Shown: piece by piece, positions 11,263 to 23,680 of the stretch
How the letters are laid out: each line of letters begins with the position of its first letter
How positions within the stretch are numbered: position 1 is the first letter of the stretch
Assembly (NCBI RefSeq): GCF_032854445.1
Contig: NC_088305.1
Coordinates: 4,901,606 to 4,965,605, forward strand
Direction: 5' to 3'
DNA length: 64,000 nucleotides
From: Liolophura sinensis
Taxonomy: Eukaryota > Mollusca > Polyplacophora > Chitonida > Chitonidae
Made by a program: the position numbers and the translations under genes
Notes under the pieces: generated by a model
The model's input: the letters and a program-made list of their open reading frames with translations, nothing else
Databases searched by the model: none
Told to the model about the DNA's origin: nothing

Positions 11263-11478
11263 TTGTAGGTTGTTCGTACCTTTTTGGCTCAAATATTCTA
11301 TATGTGTTTGTAGATCCATATATCACAAGTATATGGCCGCAGGCAAGAGATTAAATTTCTTCCCCATGGTGATTTAATTCTACTCCACATATGTAGGGAT
11401 GTATAACTGGTTTTGTGGAGAGATTGTGTTATGAATTCAATGAAACTTCAAGCAACCCATTGCATTTTGCGTATTTTT

Positions 11479-11622
11479 ACATCATATTTCGATCATATCA
11501 TAGCACGTTACCATTCTATTAGTTGTAGGCCTACTTGCAAATCACAGTTTTCGAAATTAGGTGTGAAAAAAACGACAGGTGATGACTGCCAGGTGTTAAT
11601 ATGTCACAAATTGCACTATCAA
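11479..11622. repeat. Direct repeat, copy 2 (partner 10558-10702)
   Basis: Second copy with a few substitutions and small indels. The sequence between the copies holds a SINE (11065-11262) and a T-rich stretch at 10725-10990 with many ACAAAC/TTGTGTT words. Confidence 0.9.
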
Positions 11623-12065
11623 GGTAAACAGGTTGCCATCGACACCAAGACAAAACAAATATCGTGTTTAATAAGAACACAGGAAAACCCGTGCATTGAT
11701 ACCATCCAAAGTAAACAGCCAAAAATATTGAAACATTTACTTTCTGATTGTTTAACGCTACACTCAAGAATTTTGATGCCAATGGTTAGTGCAATGCGTT
11801 GATAAAACTACCAACCTTAAGCAATTTACTGACGAACCTTATTACGTTCTCACGACTGTTTATTGTCAGTAGGAGGGCGATTATATACAATCTTAATTCC
11901 TTGTCCAGTGATAAGAACTGAACTCTTCGTACGTCCTTGCAATAGAAAGCCTTAAACCACGCGTGCACGACCAGAACACGTTTCCGAACAGTAAAAACTG
12001 ATTAACATCATTGTTGTACATACAGTACCATGGGTTTAGTTTCTTTGGCTGTAGGTTGGTTGTCC

Positions 12066-12670
12066 TAAGCCCCGTCCAGACTATCCAACATTGTTCATCT
12101 TTTGTTGACTCAACAGTAAGTTGAATGCTGTTGAATTAAGTTGGGTGTCCCGTTCACACTTCAAATCAGATATGTCAACAATGTCCAACACTGTTCTCGT
12201 GTGATGAACCGTGTTGGGCTGTGTTTTTTTTAACCAAACTTTCGATAAATTGGAGGCAAATTTCGATCTTTCTCTCCAATGTATGAGTGACAATGAGGAT
12301 CAGCCGGAAGAATCTTGCCGTGGCTTTATCGGCTGCGCTTATTGCCATGGCCATTCTCCTGTATCAACGAAACTGTCTCATCGTAAGACCAGTTTCTCTC
12401 TTTCGCCTTTGGCGCCGCCATTTTGCCCAGGTCACGTGCCTTAAGATGGTCACGTTATTTCTGCACGCCCGCTGATTGGCCACATTTACTCAATTTGAGT
12501 CAACTTGTTGACGAAAAAAAAACAAACCAAAAAAAAAAACACATGCACATTTTCCATTCAACAAATTTGGATGGCGTTGAGTGTTGTTGTACGGAGTTGA
12601 AGAACCCGTCCACATTACTCAACGCGGCTCAACTTGTTGACTCAACTTCGTTGACTCTTGTTGAGTCAAG
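12066..12670. mobile_element. Candidate non-autonomous DNA transposon (MITE-like)
   Basis: Both ends are rich in GTTGACTCAAC / AAGTTGA words that face each other and each contain a CCGT(C/T)CA(C/G) box: plus view CCCGTCCAGACTATCC near 12071 and CCCGTCCACATTACTC near 12608. The interior has an open frame (about 12287-12475) with a hydrophobic stretch (AVALSAALIAMAILLY) then basic residues, which I cannot assign. Ends and target duplication are not defined. Confidence 0.35.
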
Positions 12671-12714
12671 AAAAGTGAGTGATGATGAGTATTATGGACC
12701 CAAAGCCTGGTTAT

Positions 12715-13215
12715 TTGGGAGGGGCCTATAGTTTGGTTTTATATTAGGACCCATGGATTGGTTATTTGGGGAGCCTATAGTTTGGTTTTATATCAGGACC
12801 CATGGATTGGTTATTTTGGGGAGCCTATAGTTTGGTTTTATATCAGGACCTATGGGTTGGTTATTTGGGGAGCCTATAGTTTGGTTTTATATCAGGACCC
12901 ATGGATTGGTTATTTGGTTAGCCTATAGTTTGGTTTTATATCAGGACCCATGGATTGGTTATTTGGGGAGCCTATAGTTTGGTTTTATATCAGGACCCAT
13001 GGATTGGTTATTTGGGGAGTCTATAGTTTGGTTTTATATCAGGACCTATGGACTGGTTATTTGGGGAGCCTATAGTTTGGTTTTATATCAGGACCCATGG
13101 ATTGGTTATTTGGGGAGCCTATAGTTTGGTTTTATATCAGGACCTATGGATTGGTTATTTGGGGGGCCTATAACCTAGTTATCGGGACCCATAGTCTGGT
13201 TATTTGGGGGGCCTA
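12715..13215. repeat. Minisatellite, about 49-bp unit
   Basis: About ten head-to-tail copies built on ATGGATTGGTTATTTGGGGA and GCCTATAGTTTGG. It shares its GGTTATTTGGGGAGCCTATA core with the larger array at 14950-16680. Confidence 0.95.
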
Positions 13216-13680
13216 CCCTTATAAAATGTTCCTGTGGGGATTGTACGGGGCACACAAATGGTGGGGATGGTGCGGGGATGGTGCGGGAAAACATGTGGAG
13301 AACGTGTGGAGATCTGGAAAACTGTAAAGATGTATATTAAAGATATAATAATGATGTATTTTTGAAGACAAAACTTCCACAATCTTACACAATAACAGGT
13401 AAAGCCTATTGAATGCAATTAGTACAAAACTTGAAAGTCTGGCATCTGACCTGTTGCTTGCATGTTAATGTGACGTGTGCACTATGGTATATTTAAAATG
13501 GTTAATACATTTAAATGTTTACACAAGCAAACAAGATTCATTTATAGAAGTAGCTACATGTATGTCACCTTATATGAAAGGAGACCGACTTTGCTAAAAA
13601 GGTGACATTTGCTGTATAAATAGGTGTTGAAGTTACATGTGGAGTTCTTATATTTCAGGTAAACAGTGAATTTCTTCCCA

Positions 13681-13945
13681 CTCCTTAATATTTATTTATT
13701 TTATTTGATTGGTGTTTTACGCCGTACTCAAGAATATTTCACTTATATGAATGCGACCATCATTATGGCGTGGGAGGAAACTGGGCAGAGCCGGGGAGGA
13801 AGCCACGACCATCCGCAGGTTGCTGTCAGACCTTCTCACGTACGGCCGGAGAGGAATCCAGCATGAGCTGGACTTAAACTCACAGCGACCGAATTGGTGA
13901 GAGGCTCCTGGGTCATTACGCTGCGCTAACGCGCTAACCAACGAG
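13681..13945 (-). repeat. SINE family 1, full-length copy
   Basis: The most complete copy. On minus it starts in the tRNA-like head (GGTTAGCGCGTTAGCGCAGC as box A region, GTGAGTTTAAGTCCAGC as box B region), passes through CCTCTCCGGCCGTACGTGAG, and ends with AACACCAATCAAATAAAATA. Confidence 0.9.
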
Positions 13946-13949
13946 AAAA

Positions 13950-14600
13950 CGCGTGATTCATGTTTAAGTTGAAACGAACTCCTGTTACTGCCTTGGTAAG
14001 GATTAAGGTTGGCTTGTGTGATTTCACACGAGACTTCAACTTTCTAATGTACAGTCTATCCGTCCCTCACCATCCCCGCACTTGACTTCGCTTCTGTAGG
14101 GAGATGAGGAATACCACCAATACAATCCCTACGGAGGATATTAACTTAGAGTAAAGTCTGTTTGCCCCATATGACCCACGCAGTAGACTGAGGTTCTGTA
14201 GTGGGTAAGGCAATGCCTCTCACACAATCCCTACAGAGGACTTTAACTTTCTAGTGTGAAGCCTATTTGTCCCACATCATCCCCGCACTCGACTTCGCTT
14301 CTGTAGTGAGTAGTGAGCCATATGGCCCCCACGCTCGACTTCGACTTTCTAGGGTAAAGTCTCTTTACCCCTCATGACCTTCAAACTGGAAGAGGTTTTA
14401 AGTCCAGGTATTAATTCCCACACTGGACTTTATTTTTCTTAGAGTGAAGTGTGATGTGCCCAACACCCCCGCACTTGACTTCGCTTCTGTAGTGAGTATT
14501 GAGCCATATTTGCTCTGCAATGAGTAGGTGAATTTCTCTCACATGATCCTCACAAGAGACGGACAGTATGCCCTGCATTATATCCCCCCCCCCCCCTTCT
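13950..14600. repeat. Degenerate repeats of about 100-180 bp
   Basis: Words such as CCCGCACTTGACTTCGCTTC, TGTAGTGAGTA and ACTTTCTAG(G/T)GT recur four to five times, so this looks like an old, decayed tandem array. 14586-14598 is a C run. Confidence 0.6.
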
Positions 14601-14616
14601 TCATTACTCGTGTACT

Positions 14617-14942
14617 GGCACCGACAGCACAGTTGGTAGATCCAGGGTCAATCCTGAGTCGAGTCACACCGAAGACCTTTAAAGAGAAAGTTTTAACTTC
14701 TCGCTTGGCGTTTAACATGAAGGGGATAGTGCAACGACTGGTTTATCCGTATCAGCATAATGGCTCGGGCGGCGACGACTTGCTCTTCGGTAAGTCGTCT
14801 CAGTGTAGCAGTACTAGATAAAAAAGCGGTGGAAATCCATCCTGCAACAAGGAGGCACATTACACGCACTCTAAGGATTCCTTCGTCGTCATATGACTGA
14901 AAAATTGTTAAGCACGACCTTAAACCCCAAGCACTCATTGCT
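14617..14942 (+). repeat. SINE family 2, full-length copy
   Basis: tRNA-like head with AGTTGGTAGATCCAGGGTCA and CTGAGTCGAGTCACACC, body CATGAAGGGGATAGTGCAAC, 3' region TCATATGACTGAAAAATTGT and the end CTTAAACCCCAAGCACTCAT. Copies at 53033-53380 and 59215-59520 are in the opposite sense. Confidence 0.85.
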
Positions 14943-14949
14943 TATCACC

Positions 14950-16680
14950 CATAACCTGGTTATCTGGGGAGTTTATAGTTTGGCTGTCTTATCACCCAAG
15001 ACATAGTCTGGTTATTTCGAGAGCCTATATGGTTTGGTTGTCTTATCACACAGTCTTGTTACCTGGGGGAGCCTTTAGTCTGGTTATTTGGGGAGCCTGT
15101 ATGGTTTGGTTGTCTTATCACACAGTCTTGTTACTTGGGGAGCCTTTTGTCTGGTTATTTGGGGAGCCTGTATGGTTTGGTTGTCTTATCATACAGTCTT
15201 GTTACCTGGGGGAGCCTTTTGTCCGGTTATTTGGGGAGCCTATAGTTTGGTTGTCTTATCACCCACGGTCTGGTTATTTGGGGAGCCTGTATGGTTTGGT
15301 TGTCTTATCACACAGTCTTGTTACTTGGGGAGCCTTTTGTCTGGTTATTTGGGGAGCCTGTATGGTTTGGTTGTCTTATCACACAGTCTTGTTACCTGGG
15401 GAGCCTTTATTCTGGTTATTTGGGGAGCCTATAATTTGGTTGTCTTATCACACAGTCTTGTTACTTGGGGAGCCTTTTGTTCGGTTATTTGGGGAGCCTA
15501 TAGTTTGGTTGTCTTATCACACAGTCTTGTTACCTGGAGAGCCTTTTGTCCGGTTATTTGGGGAGCCTATAGTTTGGTTGTCTTATCACCCACGGTCTGG
15601 TTATATGGGGAGCCTGTATGGTTTGGTTGTCTTATCACACAGTTTTGTTACTTGGGGAGCCTTTAGTCTGGTTATTTTGGGAGCCTATAGTTTGGTTGTC
15701 TTATCACCTACGATCTGGTTATTTGGGGAGCCTGTATGGTTTGGTTGTCTTATCACACAGTCTTGTTACTTGGGGAGTCTTTAGTCTGGTTATTTGGGGA
15801 GCCTATAGTTTGGTTGTCTTATCACGCACGGTCTGGTTATTTGGGGAGCCTATAGTTTGGTTGTCTTATCACACAGTCTTGTTACTTGGGGAGCCTTTTG
15901 TCCGGTTATTTGGGGAGCCTGTATGGTTTGGTTGTCTTATCACACAGTCTTGTTACCTGGGGAGCCTTTAGTCTGGTTATTTGGGGAGCCTGTATGGTTT
16001 GGTTGTCTTATCACACAGTCTTGTTACTTGGGGAGCCTTTAGTCTGGTTATTTGGGGAGCCTATAGTTTGGTTGTCTTATCACCCACGATCTGGTTATTT
16101 GGGGAGCCTATAGTTTGGTTGTCTTATCACGCACGGTCTGGTTATTTGGGGAGCCTATAGTTTGGTTGTCTTATCACACAGTCTTGTTACTTGGGGAGCC
16201 TTTAGTCTGGTTATTTGGGGAGCCTGTATGGTTTGGTTGTCTTATCACACAGTCTTGTTACTTGGGGAGCCTTTAGTCTGGTTATTTGGGGAGCCTATAG
16301 TTTGGTTGTCTTATCACACACGATCTGGTTATTTGGGGAGCCTATAGTTTGGTTGTCTTATCACACAGTCTTGTTACTTGGGGAGCCTTTAGTCTGGTTA
16401 TTTGGGGAGCCTATAGTTTGGTTGTCTTATCACACAGTCTTGTTACCTGGGGAGCCTTTAGTCTGGTTATTTGGGGAGCCTATAGTTTGGTTCTCTTATC
16501 ACCCACGGTCTGGTTATTTGATTGCTGACAAATGGTCACACGTAACCGGTGGCACGTTTGGTTGTTTGGTTGTCTTATCACGCACGGTCTGGTTATTTGG
16601 GGAGCCTACAGTTTGGTTATATTTCAGGAACCATATTCTGGTTACTTGGGGAGCCTGTACTCTTGTTATATCTGGGAATC
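14950..16680. repeat. Large minisatellite with higher-order units, about 1.7 kb
   Basis: Head-to-tail arrangement of two module types, GTCTGGTTATTTGGGGAGCC-TATAGTTTGGTT and TCTTATCACACAGTCTTGTT-ACTTGGGGAGCC, mixed in varying order. Long open frames across it (up to about 250 codons, repeating WLFGEP and LVVLSH) arise from the repeat. The right end decays into a family-unrelated TCACACGTAACCGG element at 16525. Confidence 0.95.
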
Positions 16681-16699
16681 CACCGTTCGTTTACATATA

Positions 16700-18107
16700 C
16701 AGGGACATAGTTGACTTAGTTGATGTGGATTTTACACTGGCATGAATGAAATTTTTTTGCCTAGTTCTTTTTCAGCCATGGTGCTAGATTTCTTGTAATT
16801 TGGTACTATTTAGCCATTAAAGTGAACTGTTAGAATAAAAAAAAAATAACCAAGGTTAATTGGCAAGAGGCCGCATCTCACCGGTTACGTGTGACCATTT
16901 GTCAGCAATCACACTGTCATCGATGCTTTGGTTCTACCCTCTATTCTGTATTTTTGTTTACTGACCATGTTTTGGTGCTAATGAAGATGCTGGGAGGCAT
17001 GCTCATTCAATAAATTACCATAAAGCACAATTATGTCATTTGTAGGGAGTTATGCAACAAAATGTTTGTTGCCATGCCAACTGCGAAGAAACAAACTGGA
17101 GATTCATTGGGCGCGCCCAAAACGAGACAAATCCCGACTCGGTAACTTTTTGGCCGATGAGAAAGAAATTAACTCTCTTGGACGCAGCATTGGTTATTAC
17201 CGCTTGATAGATCAACAATCAACCAATAGTAAAAGGGCTTGCGTTTCTTATCAACAGTTACAAGCAGGTCCGCGCGAGCTTACCGATGCTGTAATTATCA
17301 CCAGCCCGAGATAAATGATGCCGGAAATCCGTTTAGATGTAACCTTCTTTGGCATTGGTTTAAATTTTATTGGAGTGCGAAAATACATGTAGAAACTGTT
17401 ACGTCGACGTGAGAAATGAATATCGATTTGTTTTGACCAGCTAAAATATAAACTCGGTTTTCATGTCTAACCGAATATCCCATTTTGATTTGTGGGTGGG
17501 GGGGGGGGGTGGGGGGGGGGGGGGGCGTGGAATGGTGTTTTTAGAGCGCTGTGTACTGTCAGCCTTTTTGGAGTGAAATATCGTAGAATATTTAAAATAA
17601 TATTCTTAATGAAGCCAACAACGCTTTTTAAACCATGCCTAATCACTCATTAATCTGTTCTACATTTGGCACGTAAACTTCAGTAATAAATAATAAATTA
17701 CAGATTCCAATCGCGGATTCCAACCACTGACGTTTTGTCCTTGCCATCACATCAAGTCTGAACTATATGAACATTCCTTCAGAATTTGTAAACTTTTTCG
17801 TCTTTCATTTTACACGATTTATGTAGAACTCCGTGTTGTTCAGTCCCACGTGGGCCGTCTAGGGATGAAAATAAACTGATGTCTATTAACGATTATTTTG
17901 CGACCAATCCTATAGCAGATAGCACGGGAGATAACTGTTTGACGTCAGCTGACATTTGACAATGTCGGGATAAACATGCCTTTCTGTTGTATACATGCAC
18001 ATGTGATGAAATGTATTCGATAAACGTTATCGTAAAATCACAGTGACGTTCAACCGCGTCAGCTGGTGACGAGACCAGCATGGCCCGTTAAACAGCGAAC
18101 GAATTAA
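16700..18107. other. No gene recognised
   Basis: Contains a copy of a small dispersed element (16857-16930; see 6416) and a G-run. An open stretch at 17033-17314 has no recognisable domain. Confidence 0.5.
17497..17527 (+). repeat. G-run, potential G-quadruplex
   Basis: About 30 nearly uninterrupted G residues broken by single Ts. Similar homopolymers: C at 27413-27430 and 50135-50150, G at 56027-56042. Confidence 0.9.
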
Positions 18108-18380
18108 TGAATGAATGGATGGATGCTTGAGGTTTAACGTCGTACTTAATAGTTTTTTTATTTATATGATGACGAGGAGTCATTAGGTGTGTGTACCCTG
18201 TCTTCTTGTGCCAGGGCGAATCCATGCCGCCAAAGTGCTGCCGGCACTGAAGTATCATGCCGAAGACACCAGACATGACATCCTACCCTGTCACATTATA
18301 TTGACAATAAGCCAACCAGTCTTGTTTCCTTGTGCTAACCTCTCAGTGCTGAGCCCCTAGCGAGGTAGCAAAAAGTACCA
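18108..18380 (-). repeat. SINE family 2 variant
   Basis: Plus view starts TGAATGGATGGATGCTTGAG, then GTTTAACGTCGTACTTAATA and GACGAGGAGTCATTAGGTGT. A sister copy lies at 23468-23680 with the same CACTGAAGTATCATGCCGAA block. The body differs from the standard family 2 copies, so it is a subfamily. Confidence 0.75.
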
Positions 18381-21114
18381 ATTTTAAACAGTAAAACAGC
18401 AAACGAAATGAACACAAAAATAACAGAGGATATTTGTGTTGCTCTCATTAAATACTATACTCAATCATGCTACAGGTGAAGCGTTTTGTAGGTGCAACTT
18501 ACCACATAAATCTCTAAATACAATCTGTTGTGTAATTCAATAGGAGGAGAGCCAGTTCACTGCAATGCCCGTTGAAAATAATTCGTATCTGCCTCCACGG
18601 TGAGAAATGGCACTGCTCTGCTCTGCAAGGCATTTATTCCACGTACAAGCACAGTATACATGTATACATCCGTGATGTCGCTATAGCCTAATTTGTATAT
18701 GTAATACGTAATTTCTTCAATACTAGACACATCCGACAATGCGAAGCCAGTTGGATGAAAGGATGTAGAGGAAATCAAATGACAGACAGACTATATATAT
18801 ATATATATATAACAAAGAGCGCTATTCAGTTGCTATTACACACATGTACGATGACGTGCGATATTTTCAACCTACGCCACAGTTTATTGTTGAAATTAAT
18901 ATCCACCAAGGACAGACCTCTGGCACCGCTACACCGCTTCCAAGCACCTTGTAATCCTTGGGGCTAGGGTTGATTTATTTTATTTAATTGTTGTAGTCAA
19001 GATATTTTTTTCTTTTATACAACGGCCCTCAGGCTTGTGGGCAGAGAAAACCACGCATACATCGACCTGCTCGTACGTGGTTGGGTTAACAACTGCGTCC
19101 ACATATAAGCTTTTCCATCGCCACACAGATTCGTCTATACGTGTGTCATCGTTCCCTCCATGTTAAGCATTAACCATTAGACTAGACGTTTTCACGCTTA
19201 ATTTCACATCGAATTTCTTCAATATCGTCTACTCCATAACCTCCCTTCGACTGAAGATTAATTATTCGGGGAAACTATATTCTGTGCTCTGATTGTATTC
19301 TCCACAAAATGAAACAGTATCCTATAAAATCGCATTTGCGCCCTTTTTACACAGAACGTTGTGTAGCTCAGCTATAGCTGGACACTACGTAGCGCACAAC
19401 GTCGGTCGTATAGATCACCGCACTGACAATTTTATTAAAAATTACAGCCAGAAACCATATACCTTACGTTTGGTATGTACGGATTCCCGGAGCCGGCCAC
19501 AGCCAGCATTGGTAAACCATCTTTGAACAGTAATCTAACCGGTGTTTAAAGTTTTGAACCGAACAGGTCGAACCAAAGGTCGCCATATTTTGAATTCACA
19601 TTATAGTGATATTAGGCTAGCCAGCCTTGTTTTCTTACACTAACCCCTCAGTCCTGAATGTCAAAGCGAGTATGTCCTAAAGCACAATATCTTCCGGTCG
19701 TATACCGGGCTATATTGATATTATTATCTATATATTTTTCTGGAGATTCCATATCAGTTGGTTAACAAGCTGAATCTATTTTTGTACAGATATAAAAAAA
19801 AGAGCCAAATACCCCTCCCCCCCAAACACCTTTTACCTTATTAATAAAATGGCAGCGGAAGGAGCGTACTTAGTACCATGATGAAAGACTTACACAAACC
19901 TAAAATAATCTGCATCTAGAAATTTACATGGTATATGTACAATTGGTACAATTGTAAGACACTATGTAATGACATTAAATAAACAACGAGGGATGCAATT
20001 CGCTCACAAGCAATCGGTCCAGGAATTCTAGACTGATTTGCTCTCATCTATAATACGTCCTTTTGAGAAAAATATAGTCACCAACCATTGCGGTCTCGCA
20101 GCGGAGAATGATTACGATGTTTTGAAACCAACCTATTACAAAGGCGTTGTAATGGACATACTGGTTATGCAATTCCATACAGGTTTCGAGCGAAGGGGAA
20201 TATATAAACCCATTAATACATAGAGATGACAATTTCACGCGTTCCACTTTATAGGTAACCCCGAACAATACTCTTTTTGCATATCAAGAGCAGATTCATA
20301 TTTGATCGGTTGATCGCAAACTTTTAACAGGTATTTCTGTACAGAAAAGACTTATACCTTATAGAAGACGTGTGCAAACTAACAGAGGTCAGTAACAACA
20401 ACATCAACAGTGTATTTCTGTCGGATCGTGCATTACAAATCTTAGCAGTGTTTATTTATATTTACGTCTTATGCAATACTTTCTACAGTTGTCTTTTATT
20501 AGCCAGCAAGTTCTAAAAGTAAAACCAAATGTCTTTATTTAAACACCTCCTACATAGATCCTTGCTAATAACCGTTCGTTCTGATGCCTATGTTCGAACA
20601 AACAGACAACAGAGGACATCAATACAGCTTGATAACAAAGGTTGTTGGGCATCGTATTAGACCTGTCGTAAACAGACGGTTGTGTTCCCAGAATGTTGTT
20701 AGCACTGGAAGGTCGTTGAAACTTCGTGAACAGCAGGTTTTATTTTGGACGAAAGTTCACACAGCTGTAAACAGGTTTATTTAAGAAAGACCAGCTGGAT
20801 AGACGGTGAGACTTGATTAAGGTCGTTGAACTCCATTGTCCAATTAACGGCAACAATTAACAGAAAATGAAAACAATATTTCTTTAAATACTAAAAATTG
20901 CCATCCAATGTCGATGTAAAGACAAAGTATGGGTGCACAAGTACCTTTCTTACGGGTGTGAATTGGTATAGGTCTTTGTATCGACGTAATGGCTAAAGAA
21001 ACAATAGTGATATTTGTTTGGGATCTTGCAACTTCTCAGAGAATAATACATGAGCAGTGCACAAATAACGAGCCCAACAATTACAGACGTGGTATTTCAT
21101 AACAATTCCTTAAA
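18381..21114. other. No gene recognised
   Basis: Unique-looking AT-rich sequence with a short (AT)n at 18793-18812. Open frames are short and without domain resemblance. Confidence 0.5.
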
Positions 21115-22010
21115 AGGTGTTTTTCGTCATATCAAGCAATATAATCGTAGGCCTACTCCATATCTCAAACCTGTCAGCTAGTTTCTGTCTAACCCTTCAC
21201 ACCTACAATAGAATTCCTCAAAAGGTGTTTTCGTCATATCAAGCAATATAATCGAAGACCTACTCCATATCTTAAACCTGTCAGCCAATTTAAATATAAC
21301 CCTTCACACCTGCAAAGACTTACCCCAAACCCTAAATCGGTCAGTCGTTTTCACTCTAACCCTGCACACCTGCAAAAGGCCTACTCCATACGCTAAATCG
21401 GTCAGCCAGTTTCAGTCCAACCCTTCACACCTGCTAAAGACCTACTCCAAACCCTAAATCGGTCAGCCAGTTCCAGTCTAACCCTTCACACCTGCAAAAG
21501 GCCTACTCCATCCACTAAATCGGTTAGTCGGTTTCAGTCTAACTCTTCACATCTACAAAAGGTTTACTCCAAACGTTAAATCGGTCAGCCATTTCCAGTC
21601 TAATCCTTCACACCTACAAAGGCCTACTCCATCCGCTAAATCGGCCTAACCCTTCACACCTAAAAAAGCTCTACTCCAAATGCTAAATCGGTCAGCCAGT
21701 TCCGTCTAACCCCTTCACAAAAGGCCTACTCCATACGTTAAATCGATCTGTCGGTTTCAGTCTAACTCTTCACATCTACAAAAGGCTTACTCCATCCGCT
21801 AAATCGGTCAGCCAGTTCCAGTCTAACTCTTCGCACCTACAAAGGCCTACTCCATACGTTAAATCCATCTGTCGGTTTCAGTTTAACTCTTCACATCTAC
21901 AAAAGGCTTACTCCATCCGCTAAATAGGTCAGCCAGTTTCAGTCTAACCCTTCACACCAACAAAAGGCCTACTCCATACGTTAAAGCGGTCAGCTAGTTT
22001 CAACCTAAGA
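21115..22010. repeat. Minisatellite, about 60-bp unit
   Basis: About 14 diverged copies of a unit with AACCCTTCACACCTACAAAA, GGCCTACTCCATACG and AAATCGGTCAGCCAGTTTC. The first copies at 21115-21300 are the most diverged and are preceded by CAAGCAATATAATCG. Confidence 0.95.
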
Positions 22011-23039
22011 CTTTATTCTAATACCGCTATACAGAGGTGTACTTCCATTTGATACTACATGTACATATATAGATCTGAGGGCAGATTCGGGAACTCATTT
22101 TAAGATATCACATTTTATTTAACATGTTATGTGTGTCAGCTACATAACCCGGCATATGCACGCCAGTGTACTGTTATATAAATTCTGTGATAGATACCGA
22201 TAGTCACTGCAAGTACCTTGTACTAACTAGTATTACATGACCAGGGGTTGGGGTGGGGTGGTGGTCAACAAAAGAGCTAAATATACGATAAGCGATATGC
22301 CCTTCACGGGTTCAGGGGTCAGTTTTACTAGATTTCGTCAATCATAGGCGGTATCATCAACGAGAGAAGACGCGAATGTCAAGTTTGTATCAGTCGATCA
22401 TTCCATACAACACTTTCATAAACAGTTTATCTTTGAGCGATGGGGAAAATATAATGAAATTCATGAGTACGGCGTTCATCCAAACAAAAAATTCAAAAAA
22501 TAAAAGTAAAAAAAATAAAAGTAAATTCAAAACATCAAACAAATAAAGAAATATAAAAATGAATAAATAAAATGTGAAAATTCAAACTGGCTTCGTTTTA
22601 TTTCAATCACATGTGTCACAGTGAAGAAATGCAATACTACTGAATTGTCAAAGCCATAGAGTGACATTAATCTTTTGGCCGGTCATATGCACACAGCGAT
22701 TACAATTTAATACAAATGTGTGACGTATACAAGTTTCTTATGGCTGGCAGTTATTACCCGTGTGTTATTGTTTTTTTATTCTTATCACGCATCAGGCAAA
22801 ATACTCCGCTTTTCGTTCGACGACAACGGTCACGTGGAGTACGGGCATATTCTCGACTCCTGCAGACGATGTCAACTGTCTCTGCTGGGTAGGTTATCTC
22901 CCTTTGATGAGGTTCAACGATGGTGACATCTCTGTCTTCTGCGCGGAACTGATGGATCTTTGCAGGATAAATTCGTTACATGGTGGCTCAGTGATAGGAT
23001 ACGCAAATATATGGTGTCAATAATCCTCCGCTGACGCCT
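22011..23039. other. No gene recognised
   Basis: AT-rich spacer, with an A-rich low-complexity stretch at 22480-22580 and no coding signal that I can support. Confidence 0.5.
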
Positions 23040-23265
23040 CGCCACGTAACTACTAGTATCACCATGCAACTACTAGTATCACCATGCAACTACTACTATC
23101 ACCACGTAACTACTAGTATCACCATGTAACCACTAGTATCACCATGTAACTAATAGTATCACTATGTAACTAATAGTATCACCATGTAACTACTAGTATC
23201 ACCATGTAACTACTAGTATCCCCATATAACTAATAGAATCACCATGTAGCTAATACTATCACTAT
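23040..23265. repeat. Minisatellite, 20-bp unit
   Basis: About 11 copies of TACTAGTATCACCATGTAAC with few changes. Confidence 0.97.
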
Positions 23266-23467
23266 GGCAGTCACAAATGACCTCGAGGAAATAAGCAGTC
23301 TTCTTTCAGGTAGGCCTAATATACAACGCCAGATATACGTTAATACCTGGTGCTGTGCGCTGACAAAAGACTCATGTAGTATTATACCTTGTATACTAAT
23401 ATCATATATGTATGTGGGTGCGTGTATGTATGCTTCAGTCATATTTATAATATTTTATCATATATAA

Positions 23468-23680
23468 TTTTTCAGTCATATGACGACGAGGAGTCATTAG
23501 GTGTGTCAAAAGGCCTCTCTGTCGCAAGTCAAGTGCCGTCGTCACTGAAGTATCATGCCGAAGAAACCAGACATGACACCTCACATTATACTGACACCGG
23601 GCCAACCAATCCTGTTTTCTAGCTCTAACCTCTTAGACCTGAGCGCCAAGTGAGGCAACAACAAATAGCACTTTTAATGT
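23468..23680 (-). repeat. SINE family 2 variant, second copy
   Basis: Shares with 18108-18380 the blocks CATATGACGACGAGGAGTCA, AGTATCATGCCGAAGA and GGGCCAACCA, and ends with GTGAGGCAACA. Confidence 0.75.

Noticed and set aside
12287-12475. Short frame with hydrophobic and Arg-rich parts as a membrane peptide gene
   Set aside because: It lies in a candidate transposon with no initiation context; function cannot be claimed.
15029-16745. Long overlapping open frames on plus (up to about 250 codons) with repeated WLFGEP/LVVLSH
   Set aside because: They follow the minisatellite modules exactly, in several frames at once, with no start context or non-repeat domain. Repeat artefact, not a membrane protein gene.
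17033-17314. Plus open frame of 93 codons in a somewhat GC-richer island
   Set aside because: No domain, no splice signals and no continuation; minus-strand overlap equally open. Not supported as a gene.
23040-23265. Regular 20-bp repeats considered as a CRISPR array
   Set aside because: Contiguous tandem copies with no spacers, in an animal genome.
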